Assembly (NCBI GenBank): GCA_023515745.1
Contig: JALECJ010000007.1
Coordinates: 310,001 to 374,000 of the forward strand
DNA: 64,000 bases
Direction: 5' to 3'
Source: Amoeboaphelidium protococcarum
Lineage: Eukaryota; Aphelidiomycota; Aphelidea
Shown here: positions 35,662-47,502 of the stretch, in pieces
Position numbering within the stretch: the first letter of the stretch is position 1
Layout of the letters: every line of letters starts with the position of its first letter
Notes under the pieces: generated by a model
Database searches by the model: none
What the model was told of the DNA's origin: nothing
What the model saw: the letters and a program-made list of their open reading frames with translations, nothing else
Translations under genes and position numbers: made by a program

Positions 35662-36330
35662 ATGAGATTCGTGATATTTGCAATTGTAGCTCTGAGTTGC
35701 CTTTATGCCAGCGCAGAGTAGTGCGCAAATGGTAAATGGGGCGTAGATTGCGATAAAGGCTGCCCAACAGAATGTAAACACATTTACAGATCGCCCACAT
35801 GTGATAAATTTGAAGGGTTTTGCAAAAATGGATGCCAGAGTAATATGTATGGCAATTTCTGCAACAGGAAATGCCCTGATAAATGTCAAATTATTAACTT
35901 GGGAGACACTTCATGCAATTAAAGCACTGGGAATTGTGATAAATGCATGGATGGCTATTTTGGTGATCGCTGCGAAGAGACTTGTCCCTCTAATTGTCTT
36001 GGAGCGTGTGATAAGCTGACTGGTATATGCAATTAGTGAAAAATGGGGTTCTTTAGCTAGGACTGCTCTAAAAAGTGCCCTGCGAATTGCTTATATGGTA
36101 AATGCGATTTCAAATTGGGTAATTGCACGAGTGGATGTGCAGGCCCATATTTTGGTCAGTTGTGCGATCAGAGCGCGTGTCCCCATTAAGCTTAATATGA
36201 CGCCGCTATTGCTTTTTCAATCGTTGTTGGGATTCTGTTTGCATTATCAAGTGCTGGCTGGGCCGCTCATGTCTACCGCACAAAGAAGCAGGGTGGGTAT
36301 CATCAAATCAAGACTAATGATATTAACTGA
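35662..36330 (+). CDS. EGF-like single-pass membrane protein with an in-frame TGA
   Basis: A 222-codon frame. Residues 1-19 are a signal peptide (FVIFAIVALSCLYASA). The ectodomain consists of Cys-rich EGF/laminin-like repeats (DRCEETCPSNCLGAC, KKCPANCLYGKC). A single transmembrane helix lies near residues 180-203 (AAIAFSIVVGILFAL) and a short cytoplasmic tail ends at TGA 36328-36330. An in-frame TGA at 36037-36039 (codon 126) interrupts the ectodomain at the position where the preceding repeat (TGNCDKC) has a cysteine. If TGA terminates, the product is a 125-residue secreted fragment; if it is read through, a membrane-anchored protein results. The Cys pattern and membrane span beyond it are intact. 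Sequencing error (TGC to TGA) or a recent null mutation are alternatives. Confidence 0.7.
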
Positions 36331-36644
36331 TTTTTGAATTTATAATTACAAATATAATACTATCGTTTTGACCGCGATATGCTTTTGAAATCTTAACTTA
36401 ATTATTGGGAAACAATTATAACGAGAGTCATAATCTTCCCTAAACGTTTAGCAATGACAGATGATAATCCAACATCTCATATTCATCTCACTCTTTTGAC
36501 TTGTTTTTAAACAATTACAATGTCTTGAATGGATCAAATATGAATCGCTGTTATTCGATAAGCATGTGCGAAATGAATCGAATAAAATGTCTTTAATATA
36601 AAAGTTTTTAACGCGTTCTATAAACTCAAACAGACTTTCAATTC
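36331..36644 (+). other. Intergenic region between convergent genes
   Basis: About 310 A+T-rich bases between the stops of the EGF-like gene and the amidase gene. No coding frame or hairpin of note was found. Confidence 0.5.
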
Positions 36645-38320
36645 TCAAATGACACGGTGCTTGTTCAGTGCCTTCTCAACAACCTTCATTGCCGCAAGCG
36701 TTTTCTCATCTTGACGGTATCCGCCAATAATCTAGACACCAACAGGAAGCCCATGCATCTTGTCAGCGTCATAATGCTTATACGCAAACTTCTCCAACAG
36801 GTCCATCTTTGGTCCTTACTTACCATAGACACGTTCTAGAATTGATCAATATTGCGATCAACTTTAGTCACAGGCATTGCTCCGACCGGGAAATTGACAA
36901 AGTTGTACAGCGCAGTGTGCCAACCCGCGATAGAGGTGTCCGAGAAAGAGCCATGCGGAGTTGCAGGGAAAGGGAAGCCTGGAGCAACGACAAAGTCCAC
37001 CCCAGTATTGTTCCAGTGGTCATAAAATTTCTTTCTATACAGAGACAATTCGTGTTGCAAAGCGTACAGCTCAGAGATTGAAATCTCTTTCATAGAACAG
37101 AGCAGCTCAGCTGCGCGCTTTTCGCCAGCCAGTCTCAACAGAAATGCCACGGCTCTCTTGATGAAGGTCGGCACTCTGAACGCAGCCATCAAAAGTCTCA
37201 ACTCTGGTTGTAGTGGATCAGATTTCAAGTGACTCAAATAAGTCTTCATACCATCAGCTCCTACGAATAGATAAAAATTTTTACATGCATCGAACGAGTC
37301 TGGAATCTTAAAAGCAACCAATTCATGGCCCTGCTTCCTCAAACTGTCAATCACTATTTCAGTCGCCCGTACACAAGCAGGTGACACAGTGAGTACATCA
37401 TTCTGGGTGTAGTAACCAATTTTTAAAGGCTTATCTCCAAAGTCGATTTAAGTGTACGACTTGTGATAGAAGGTGGTCAATGGGTCTCTTTCATGCGGGT
37501 TCAAGTCAATAACTGCCTTCATGAACAGCTCTAAATCATTGATTGAGCGTGCCATTGGGCCAAACGTGGGCAAAATTTCATGCATTCCATCAGCACCACA
37601 ATGAGAATTCCCGGTCAAAGGCAATCTACCATAAGAAGGTTTCAGCGTATAAATACCGCACATATGGGCTGGAATTCGCAGTGAACCAGCAACATCCCCA
37701 CCAAGACCCAAAACACTACCACCAGCACCAATCAAAGCTCCTTCACCTGAGCTACTACCACCAGACACGTAATCCGGATTATGCGGATTATCAGTTCTAC
37801 CATAGAGCGGATTACTGCTCTCAAATGTCATCATAAACTGGCAAACATTAGTCTTGACAAACGGGATAGCGCCCTACTCCTCCAACAACTAGATTATTAC
37901 CGCGTCTTACTCAAATTTATCAAGTGCAAACTTTGAGTAGCCCGAGGTGGAATCATATCCGGCAACTTCGACGTGGTCCTTGATAGATACCGGTATGCCG
38001 TGCAACAGACCGCGCGCTTTACCTGTGGCGGCAAACTCTTCATCCAAAGCTTTCGCCTTCTGCAGTGCACGGTCAAACATAATCTCCGTCAGGCAGTTGA
38101 TCTTGTTGTGCACTTCTAAAGCTTTGTGGCAATAAACTTTCACAACCTCAACGGCGGTCCATTGCTTGGCTAATATCTTGCTAGTAATATCACCACATTG
38201 AGCTGACAGGATCTCATCGTACTGGGGATTTTAGATGGCGCTTTTGATATCAGCAGACGCGTTCCATTTCTCAAACGCCTCTCTAATAGCCTCTCTCTTT
38301 ATATGCAGTTTTGATGACAT
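36645..38320 (-). CDS. FAAH-type amidase, with one frameshift
   Basis: An amidase-signature enzyme of about 558 residues. The triad is visible: Lys114 in IPVSIKDH, the Ser-rich SGGSSSGEGALIGAGG, and GGDVAGSLRIPA with the nucleophilic Ser. Other conserved parts: LKPSYGRLPLTG, TFGPMARS, NTGVDFVVAPGFP and YNFVNFPVGAMPVTK, close to fatty-acid amide hydrolase and related enzymes, which cleave fatty amides. The frame is broken once near 36835-36845: the reading ends after VDRNIDQF and family-like sequence resumes one base off as LERVYGKQGPKM, continuing to HGLPVGVQIIGGYRQDE and a TGA at 36645-36647. The total length is two modulo three, so one base is missing. The break could be a sequencing error, a programmed frameshift or a recent mutation. 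Confidence 0.85.
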
Positions 38321-38898
38321 TGTATTAAAAATAATGCAATATATCAGTTAGGTATTATTACTGTGGTAGATTCTTATCAGGATTACGCGTATAACATCTT
38401 AAGGAGAGTGACTCTTTTCAGGCCATGGCCCCTGAGCTTAAAGCGAGACTGATAAACTTCCGGTTGCAGGCTCTTAATCGCCTACAAACTTCTTTAAATG
38501 CTGTATATTGACATTCTTCTGTGACTATCTTTAGATTAAATCAAATCAGATAGTGTACATCTTTCTACGCAATTTCAACTTTCATCGATGCGACATACTG
38601 TCATTAAAGTTCTTGCGAAAACATCCGTAAAATACTTCTGGAGTACATGCAACAACTATTAATCGCGCTCTGAATTAAAAAAATAGGTATTTATCATGCT
38701 TCATGACTACTCTTGTTTGGTAGTACAGTACAACAGAGTGACTTGCGTCTTTCAGCGATGTCTCCTCGCTCTCTTCCTCGCTTCCTTACAGTCTATATCC
38801 AAAGTTCAGTTTCACTGTAAGAGTAGTGGTTCTCTTTGTGCCATATAAAGTTGTCGAGTCCGAATAAACAATTTAAAACATTTTTAGTCTACCTAGTT
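38321..38898 (+). other. Intergenic promoter region with CT-rich tract
   Basis: About 580 bases between divergent genes. A CT/CG-rich stretch (TCTCCTCGCTCTCTTCCTCG) lies at about 38760-38780, roughly 110 bases before the CCZ1-like start. No coding frame is supported. Confidence 0.5.
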
Positions 38899-40452
38899 AT
38901 GGAGTAATTGTCATCCAAGCCTAGCATATTCTTTTTGGCTGTGTATTCGAATGATCAAGTACGTGATGGGAGTGATGAGAAAGAGGTTGACATTGGTGAT
39001 AGTTCGTCTAATGGTATTGAATAAGAAAGTGACAATTAATAACAGTAATAATAATAGTAGCATAATAAGTTTGAGGATGATGACGGCGATGAGTTTATTC
39101 AGTACTTTTATCCTCCAACTTTTACAGTGCAAGATAGATTGAAGCATATCGGTCTGGTGCAAGCTATTTAGAATATGACTAATGAGTATTTTAGTGTGGA
39201 TGCTTCTGCTGTTAATGATGGTAAAACGGATTCTGAAGTTAAATGCATACGTACAGGGAAGCACATGATATTTATACGCAAAATTACTAAAAGTTTAACG
39301 TTGGTATTGAATATCAATCTTGGATTTACGGTTTATTAGAGTAGCTCGTCATCATCTTAATAGTTGTAGTAGTAGTCTCAATCGTCGTAACGAAATGTTT
39401 AGCATCAAGGTGCGTCAGCCAGCACTGGAAATTCAAATAAAGTTGATTTTAGTGCCGAGTCTGTGGACCAGGTGCTGATTAGTAATGTACTTGATTTACT
39501 AAACTCTTTAATCCGCTTATATTGTGGCGATGTAGATAGTTCATCGGGACTTGACTGGGTGAATATTCGATAGTTCTATGATACCATGGTTGAGAGTCTT
39601 CTTCAGGACATAGTATAAGATGGAGCATAGCGGTAGATTGATGGAATATCTTTTGGTAACTACAAGACACATATGAATTTAGATTTCCATTAGGTATTGC
39701 AGTTCTATTCTGCGTTCAATATCCTATAATCTGATATAGAAGAAGATGTTAGACATTTGATGGTTGTCCGCAATTATGTCTAATTTGTTTGGTCTAGCCT
39801 CAGTCCGTCCATCTCTGCCACTTTGTATTCTTTTATCTAATTTTGCATTGGGAATAGTAATAATATTAATGCTTCTGAATCTTCATTGACATAACGAGAG
39901 AATGTTGTTTACTTACTGGGTGAGAAGTTGAGACTGGAAAAGGTGCAATTTGGATAGCTTACTGTCTTTTTAGCCGTGCGTGGGGGATCTAAGTCAAGCG
40001 ATATATTTGGTAAAGTCGTACAGTTATTTAAGCCGCTATTGAGTTCATTGTAGCCATTATAAGAGTCTTATAGTAAAGTCTAGTGCGATCACGGATTCAT
40101 AGTTTCCGCTGATAGCCGGGAGCTAAAGATTATAGGTAAAGAAGGTATAGCTGATATACCTTAAGGCGTCAGCTGTAGACTCAGACAATTGTATGATTAT
40201 ATTAACAAGGATCATCATTTATAATCGATCGCTAATGGAAATAGTTTTTGTGAAATGTATATAAAGTCTAAAGATGATCACTGGTTTGGAGCTTAGCGCA
40301 ATCATGTATCAATGAATAAAGATACTGTTCTGTAAGAAGATGGGCATTATCAACAACAAGCGATAGATGGAACTGTTATAAAGATGATGTATTAGCGAAA
40401 GCAAGCAAGTCTAACTGAAATTGAATCAAACCTTCATAAGGTCATCTAATGA
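38899..40452 (+). CDS. CCZ1: CCZ1/HPS4-family longin protein
   Basis: An intronless 517-residue protein, near the usual 480-530 of CCZ1. It opens with the first longin domain: SIFFLAVYSNDQ, an acidic Gln-rich insert, then the FIQYFYPPTFTVQDRLKHIG strand-helix and NEYFSVDASA, which fit CCZ1. The rest has mixed strands and helices with a second longin-like region (VYLLGEKLRLEKVQFGQLTV). CCZ1 forms the GEF for Rab7 with MON1, driving endosome maturation and vacuole/autophagosome fusion; the related HPS4 acts with HPS1. The gene at the start of the window belongs to the MON1/HPS1 family, so these could be partners. Many TAA and TAG Gln codons; stop TGA after a TAA. Confidence 0.68.
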
Positions 40453-40519
40453 TAATGTAAGTATTGCATCCATCTAACTGATAACAATTATCAAAAGAAT
40501 AAAGTCTAGTGATATTACT

Positions 40520-41689
40520 TCATCTCATTCTACCTCTAGATGCTTTTGGGAACTGAATAGGGGCTTACAACTTCAAAACCTTCTTCCTCTAACCGTCAAT
40601 AACAGCGTACTCCACGGCGCATCCACAAGAACGGAACACATCGATACACTTGGTTCCGGTCAATTGCAAATCTTTGGCCAAAGAGGAAACTTCAACAAAA
40701 AAATTGTCAATCATCAAGCAGAGGATAGCGATATAGTTTGTGAGTTTCTCTTTATTCTAGGTACTGACCATACGTTTACTTTTACCAGTCTATGAGATTT
40801 GATGCCACTCTGTAAAAGTCTCAAACAGGAGCGCGTCCACTGGTTGAGGAATCGGAAATATCAAATTTTACTGCCAATACGATTTATCATTTAATTAAAA
40901 ACTTGTTAGAGATCTAAATTGGATCAGATAAACCACTAGAACACACAAGCGAATCTTGCGCTAATCATCCATTTCTTTGGCGACGCGTAACTTAGATTTG
41001 ATATGCGTAGGTAGACGTGCATCATTCACATCGACATCGAGTGGGATACGCTCAAAGTCATCTTTAGGAATCATGTCTTCCAACTTGAACACACAATCCT
41101 ACTTATCAGTCGTGGCATCGAATTACGGCAGCAGTCTCGAGTGAAGATTACTATCATTTTCAATCTGCTGAGTTGTCCGCAATCCTCCAGCCTTCTCATC
41201 AATCGCAGACTCCAAATGACTCTGCACACCTTGCAGCTGGCCGACATTAATAACACCACGGTCATAGGAGTTGATCGCTGACTACGACTTTCTAGTACCA
41301 AATGCCTATCCAAGATCACGCTTCAATGTGCTTGATACGCGCGTCTCCACCTACTGCTCAATAGCGATAGCCTTGAGATTTTTCACGGTCAGCTGCATAT
41401 CAATCAGACGCGTCGGTGGCAAGATTTATAAGGATTTAGTCTTCTTATCATACACGCATACGGCATATCGGGTATGTGGCGCGATTGTACTTGATGCTTT
41501 GGATGAGCCAGTCAATTCAATTTTTTCATCTTCTGCATGCACAACGACATCATCATTACTGGTGCTTTTGCCACTTATAGCGCCAGCTTTCTAGAATTCA
41601 AATACATTTAAATCATTAGTAAGCTATCCAGATGGTAGCTATAAAATATTAGTTTATTTGTCTTCACACAGCGATACCTTGACTTTCAT
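40520..41689 (-). CDS. POLR1E: RNA polymerase I subunit RPA49
   Basis: An intronless 389-residue ORF matching the size of RPA49/PAF53. The C-terminal tandem winged-helix part is the clearest: LTNYIAILCLMIDNFFVEV, SSLAKDLQLTGTKCIDVFRSCGCAVE and LKLQAPIQFP. The N-terminal dimerisation domain has RYAVCVYDKKTKSLQILP and the MQLTVKNLKAIAIEQ segment. RPA49 pairs with RPA34 on polymerase I and promotes initiation and elongation of rRNA transcription in the nucleolus. The start is uncertain: a coding-like exon extends upstream of ATG 41689 in frame (about 41840-41690, after a TTGCAG acceptor-like site), which would lengthen the N-terminus. The adjacent NDH-2 gene on the same strand ends at 41852. Confidence 0.88.
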
Positions 41690-41851
41690 CTCTTCAGTAA
41701 AATTATTGCCTATAAGTCTGATAGAAAATATTGAAAAATCGGTTTAAAGATAGCTAGCTCTCGCATGCAAAAGTATTTGAGAATTCCCTATCTGCAATAC
41801 AATAGCTAATTTAAAAGTAAATTTTTTCAATCAGTTTTTTCAACTTACATT

Positions 41852-43183
41852 TCAATTAAAATGACTAATCTCTCGTCCAAAAAGCCAAGTTAACATCCAA
41901 TAAGTGGAGATTTTAATCTTGTTGCGCAGGGAGTTGGCCATCCCTACGTACGCGCCGCGCCATATCAACCAGCCAAGAGTGCCTGATTACAGCTAGCCTT
42001 TATTCATTTACACCACAGCTTTGTGTCCACCGACATATGCCATGCTTCCGCGATGATTATATCCAAATGGGGAGAGTTGATCATGCAACGCCTTGGCCTT
42101 CAAGTTTAGCTGCGATGCCAAATACTTCCCCTTCTGTCTGGCAACTTGCGCTGTACACGGCAAATCATTATCCTTGATCACCGCACAATCTCCTAACGCA
42201 TAGACACCAGAGATTGGCTACTGCTCAGCATTAAGCACTTATAAACTGTCATCTGTGTATAAACGCTTCATTCTATCCTTTGGTAGATCAATAGACTAGA
42301 TCAGATCAACTGGCGACAATCCAGCTGACCATATCATCAGACTGTAAGGAACTTCTGATCCATCTTTTAATTTGAAGCACTTTTGATGAACTTCAGTCAC
42401 AGCTTTCCCAGTGCAGATTTTAATGCCACGTTCGGTGAATAACTTTGTAGTGTAATCGCTGAGAGCAGGATCGAAAGATGGCAAGATTCTTGGTGCCACA
42501 TCGTAAATGGAAATCTCAATGTCTTTCATCAGACTGGGGTACTTTCGCGCCACATCATCAGAAATCAAATCATACAATTCGGACACAAATTCAACTCCAG
42601 TCGGACCACTACCAATGGCTACAAATGAGCACAGACGCTTTCGTTCAGCTGTGGTGCAATGAGGAGAAGAGGCCATTTCCAGATTCTTGATTATCTACGT
42701 TCTAATACTTCTAGCATTGCTGATATCTTTCAAGAAGTGTGCATACTTATCCACGCCTGGGATACCAAATGTGTTGACTTGAGCACCGACAGCGACGACA
42801 AGCTTATCATAGCTAATACTCTGAGTAGAATCATCAAGAGCTGAGGAGCATTAGATGCTGCGAGACTAAAAATCTATACTGTCACAACGAGCCTGGTGGA
42901 AAGTGATACGATCGGAGACGCGCACTGGCTCAATAGCCGATCGGAACTCCAACGTACCGACAGAGGTAGATGCAAGGAGCGGAGTGAATGTAAAATAGTT
43001 CTTTGGCGACACCAGATGCACATCGTAGTTCTAGGTATCAATGCTCTTTAATAGATTATAAATGCCCCAACCGCTACCGACAAGAACCAATTTCCCTTAC
43101 GGATTACCGACAGATGACAGCGATGCCATCAGACCACGCATAGATGTTGAAACGGATCGTTTAGCTTGAAATACTGTCATCAT
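41852..43183 (-). CDS. Mitochondrial type II NADH dehydrogenase
   Basis: An intronless 443-residue flavoprotein. A basic presequence ([17 protein letters not shown]) is followed by the FAD dinucleotide motif LVLVGSGWG at about residue 33, the [15 protein letters not shown] block typical of NDH-2, the second dinucleotide motif [11 protein letters not shown] at about 190, VYALGDCA near 345 and a hydrophobic C-terminal membrane-association region ([14 protein letters not shown]). NDH-2 enzymes oxidise NADH and reduce ubiquinone without pumping protons and are found in plants, fungi and many protists but are rare in animals. There is no EF-hand insertion. With AIF at 14 kb it makes two related flavoproteins in the window, but they are distinct families. 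Confidence 0.93.
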
Positions 43184-43219
43184 GATCACTTTAGCTATGA
43201 TTATAATGTAAGTATTGAA

Positions 43220-43660
43220 AGTAAAATGCCATATAGCGTGATATACCGCTTTATAAGGTGGAGTACATCGATCAAACAGAGCCCGCAATTTCAACAACCA
43301 TCAAGCCATTGTCGTATTTGATGTGGAGTTGATGGATCCAGATGGCCGGCACTTGAAACGATCACAGACCGACGAGCGATCGATTGAAAATCATGCGCCG
43401 TCGTTTAGAAATCGGAATGGGATTCCACAGCTGTTCCATAGATGATTTTGTTTGCAAAGGGTTTTTGTTAGAACACCTTGGCTGACATATTTTGTCATTT
43501 TACGTAATGCATTATTCAAACCTTATTTGGTAGTCAAAACAGCATCTCAAAGCAGAGCTTGAAGAGCTTGAAAAGCAGCCTTGCGTAGTCACTCACGACC
43601 AGTATGGAAAATCGTAAATCCATAAAAGGCGCAACATTACGAGCCTAGTCACTTGAAAAC
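43220..43660 (+). CDS. Possible small spliced gene
   Basis: Two coding-like segments lack an ATG of their own. At about 43232-43445 one frame reads AIVVFDVELMDPDGRHLKRS and SFRNRNGIPQLF before TGA 43443-43445; at about 43545-43665 another reads HLKAELEELEKQPCVVTHDQYG with TAA as Gln before its TGA. A GTAAGT-like donor at 43209 and acceptors near 43257 and 43540 could form a short multi-exon gene starting near 43180 and converging with none. I recognise no family. It may be the head of a gene sharing a promoter with NDH-2, or decayed sequence. Confidence 0.3.
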
Positions 43661-43899
43661 TATGACATTATACTCCAAGCAAGACTACAAACAGCAACCG
43701 TTTCAATCTCTCTTAAGATTTGCTTTATTTTTCAGTTTTCTGCCTTGAAACGAAGGATTATTTTTTCTACCAGCATGGAATGAATTTTGTTTCACTTTAG
43801 CTCTGAAACGGTTGATCACTTCCATTCTTTCCCTTATTCTCTGTGTAATTCTCTATTTGACAAGTTTATTTAGATTTGTTATCATATTGTCTGAACCAG

Positions 43900-46800
43900 A
43901 TGAAACTGCATCAGTAATGGGAGATCTAGATTACAGATGCTGATCATGTTGGCTGTCTAGAGTTTGTTGGCAATGAAGGTGATAGTTTCTTGGTGACTTT
44001 TGGTGGTAATATCAAGCGCTTATGTTCTGCAGACGGTCGAGTGTTGCAACAATACACAAGTCAGCAATCTGATATCGATTGTCTAGCTGTATGTAAGTGG
44101 AATGATAGATTCGCAGCTGGCTGTAAGGATGGATCTGTGGTCATCTATGATACAACTCGTGGTGATATAATTACAGAGTTTTGCCATAAGAATTCCATTA
44201 AGTCTCTCCACTGGAACAAGAATGGACTGCTGCTGAGTGCCAGTGTTAGAGATATTATAATTTGGGGTGGTGCGGCGAAAGATTTGGTCGAGGTTCATTG
44301 TAAAACTGACTTGAGTTGTGCTACATGGAACAGTGATGGTTCTTTATTTGCGGCTGGGTATAAGAGTGGTAGTATTGTTATTATGAATGTACATGGAGAT
44401 ACCACTCGGACATTGAAATCACAATTGTCAGGTATCCTTAACTTAAAGTGGATTTAAACTGGCGATTAATCTTTATTATATGCCACTGACAGTTTGTGCA
44501 GGATTATGATATATGACAGTCAGTTCAAGCAGGTGGGTGATAGTAAATGTAAATTGGATTTCAAGTCTAGCTCTATAGAAATTGGTTGGAGCAATTAGTA
44601 TTTCTTGTGCAAATCCGCTTATAATCGCTTACAACTTTGGACCAAAGATGGCTATAAAGTGTAGGATGTTGCTGAGATTGCTGATGCTATATCCTCTTTT
44701 ACTGTTTTTGATAAGTCTGCTCTAGTTGGAACAGATAAAGGCTTCGTTTAGCTATTTTAGATATCATTTTCTACTGTTCATGCTATTTATTAGAACCGCT
44801 ATGCGTTCAGGGATTGTCTGACGGATGTGGTAATTTAAGACTTGACTTTGCATTAGAGATCGAGAATCAAGTGCAGGGAGCTGGTAAAGAAGGTTGCGTT
44901 ATATCAGAATTATTTGGTCATTTAACTCTCGGATAAGATTCTTGTGTATACGCTGCAGACTAGTGGACAACGTCGTGGTGATGAATTGACTTATGTACTG
45001 CAAAGCAAAATAGCCAAATAGTTTGACTGTAACCTTATCGTTGTTTTGAAAGACATACTTGTGCTCTGCATGGATAAAGTCCTGATGGCTGTTGATTTTA
45101 CCGGCTCAGTGATCAGATAATGGAACTTGGATGCTGTTGTGAGGTACATCAAGGCTTATCCATAAGAAAGTGCAGATACTTAATCCGATGAAAGCCTTCT
45201 GGTTGGACTGAAGAATGGCTAAGTTTGTGTGGCTCATGTCAAAGATGCTAATCTATAAGAGCTTTATCATTCTGGGCACTCTATACGATGCGTAGATTTA
45301 AATGCCGATAAGTCTGTTGTGGGTGTTGTCAATGAGCGCGGAGACTTAATAGTCGTCTAGATATCCGATAAAGCTGTTATATACCAAAGTACTAGTAAGG
45401 CAACTAGCATCGCATTTAATACTAGAATTAGTAATTAGTTTGGATACTCAACCAATTCGAAAAAGACTCACATAGTTTTGGGAAGTGATTTGATAGAGAC
45501 TTAGGTGTTCGATGGTTATGTTGTTGGCTTTAGTGGCTCAGAGTTGTATCATCTCACCAATGATGGAGTGTAAACTCATTCAATTAGTCAGTCTAATTCT
45601 TTGAAGCATCTATTGCAGAAGAATGATGTGGCGGCGGCTAGTAAGTTTGCACTTTAAGTTGGATGTTCAAAGGAAGATTATGCGGTACTGAAGAAGGCTT
45701 GTGAAAAGGCAGGCGATTAGAAAGTTTTGTAATAATTGCAAGGTGTCGTGTTACACAGCAATCAAGGAAGTGTGTAGAGTTCGAGGAATTTCTCTCATAT
45801 GACATTGGGGGAGAGTAGTTCAGTCAATCTTGGTCCCGCGGTTTCTGATCCTCTAGTGTCTAAAACTACTCCTATAGCTGCGCATACTGTAGAATAAGAT
45901 GAGTAAAAGTTACGGAAAATGTGGAACGAGATGTTGTATGAATACGTGATGACTAGCTGTAAGCATCATAAGAACTATAAACTCCTTTACGATCTCTGCT
46001 CATAGCTTGATAGATCGCAGTATAACGTGATTAAAGATGCCGCGTAAATACTGCAAGATGGTGGCTCAAAGCAAAATGCACTGCAATTGTATAAGATGAT
46101 CTCTGAGTATAGCAAGATGATTGATATTTGTATTCAAGATGGCAATTTTGTTGAAGCTGTCAAGTATTCAGATTTGGTACCAGAGAGAAGGGACGATATA
46201 TATTACAAGTATGCCTTTCATCTTCAAAGTAAGGCTTTCTATGGGGATGCTGTTGTATAGCTTAGAAAGATTCGTAGTGTTGAGACGATTTAGAATACTT
46301 TAAGTTCGTTCATCAAGTAATGCGAAGCTTTGCAGTAAATTGGCTTGTTGTCCAAGCTATACAATGAATTATATCTTACAGAGTTGAGGGCTAATGAACT
46401 GAACAATAAGGATTTAAATGTCGCAGGGGATGTCACTCGCTTGTAAGTGATCGCAGATTTCTATCACGCAAACGATGTTATGAGTGATAAGAGATCCATC
46501 CCGCTTGACAAATTCCGTGCTGCAAAGTGGCTATTTGATAATTAGAGTCATTGCTGGTTTCCATAACTGATTAATAGAAGTAAACTATATGCTGAATTGC
46601 TCTCTCTGACAATGCAAGTTAAAGCTAATCGGTATGCATCATCATTATCTAGTGTCACTCCTTAGTTAGTCTTGGATCCCTCATATAAAGACTTGGTTGA
46701 GTACAATTCTCTACTCTGTAGATAGCAAATTAAAAGAAATGGCTTACAAAATGGCGGGGATGTTGATGATGACGATTTATGTAAACTGTCGTGCTGGAAT

Positions 46801-47271
46801 TGTGCCAACTTGAATAGTATTTGTCTGGATCTGAAGAACTTGGCGCAATCGAATACTCTCAATCAGTATCAATGTGAGAACTGCGGTTAATCTCTCGTTC
46901 TGTGCAGTTCGACATTTGACTCTTAACCTCTGACTGAATTAAGATGGGATAAAGATATTAAGGATGGAGAGGCTCTTAGACTACTGCAGAGTAAGCCGCC
47001 ATCGACCACGCGAAAATCCACCACTATTAACGTGAGCAAGATTCTTACCGGTTAAGATTTATAGAGCTTAGATCCCTCAAAACTAGTAATTTCGAGGCAT
47101 AGATCAACGGATGGTAGTGCAGTGAAATTAAAATGTTATATGTATGCGGATTATAATCAGGTGGGCTCTGTATTCCAGTGTCCGAAATGCGAGCGTCTCT
47201 ACAATAAACAAGATTTAGAACTCAAGTTTCCCAAATCAACAAAACCCCAATGTCTTGTATGCATAGAATGA
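43900..47271 (+). CDS. IFT122: Intraflagellar transport protein 122
   Basis: An intronless 1123-residue protein (animal IFT122 is about 1180-1240). The first ~560 residues contain WD40 repeats, for example CKWNDRFAAGCKDGSVVIYD, LHWNKNGLLLSAS and CATWNSDGSLFAAGYKSGS; the second half is helical TPR-like with SDLVPERRDDIYYKYAFHL. Cys pairs near the end (CWNCANL, CENCGQSLVLC, CPKCERLYN, CLVCIE) form zinc sites; the FDSQPLTELRWDKDI segment after the second pair resembles the IFT122 family. IFT122 is a core member of IFT-A, which carries cargo back to the cell body and imports membrane proteins into cilia. It therefore predicts a ciliated or flagellated stage. The high density of in-frame TAA/TAG shows the code clearly. 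Confidence 0.85.
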
Positions 47272-47408
47272 TGAAATAGGACATTAGATTAATATATGAG
47301 CTTTCAAAATGTAAAGCTGAATTTCTTTCTTACTATCATACACCATGGGTCATCATCATGCATGGAGCATCCAGAAGTGCTCCGTGTATTTTGACCAGCA
47401 AAACTCGA

Positions 47409-47440
47409 GCGCGCGCGTTCCCTCTCTCTTGTCTTTCAGC
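47409..47440 (+). promoter_or_regulatory. GCGCGCG plus CT-rich tract upstream of ARP4
   Basis: A GCGCGCGCG run followed by TTCCCTCTCTCTTGTCTTTC ends about 65 bases before ATG 47503. It matches the tract at 34869-34906 in layout: CpG alternation followed by pyrimidines. Confidence 0.45.
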
Positions 47441-47502
47441 ATAAGTAAATTCCATCCGTCTTCATTCCTCAAGGCATTTATTTTGTAGTTAAATCGCAGA
47501 CC

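Noticed and set aside
36331-36500. SECIS-like element that would make the TGA at 36037 selenocysteine
   Set aside because: No convincing ATGA...AA...GA stem-loop was visible by eye in the 3' region; left as a check.
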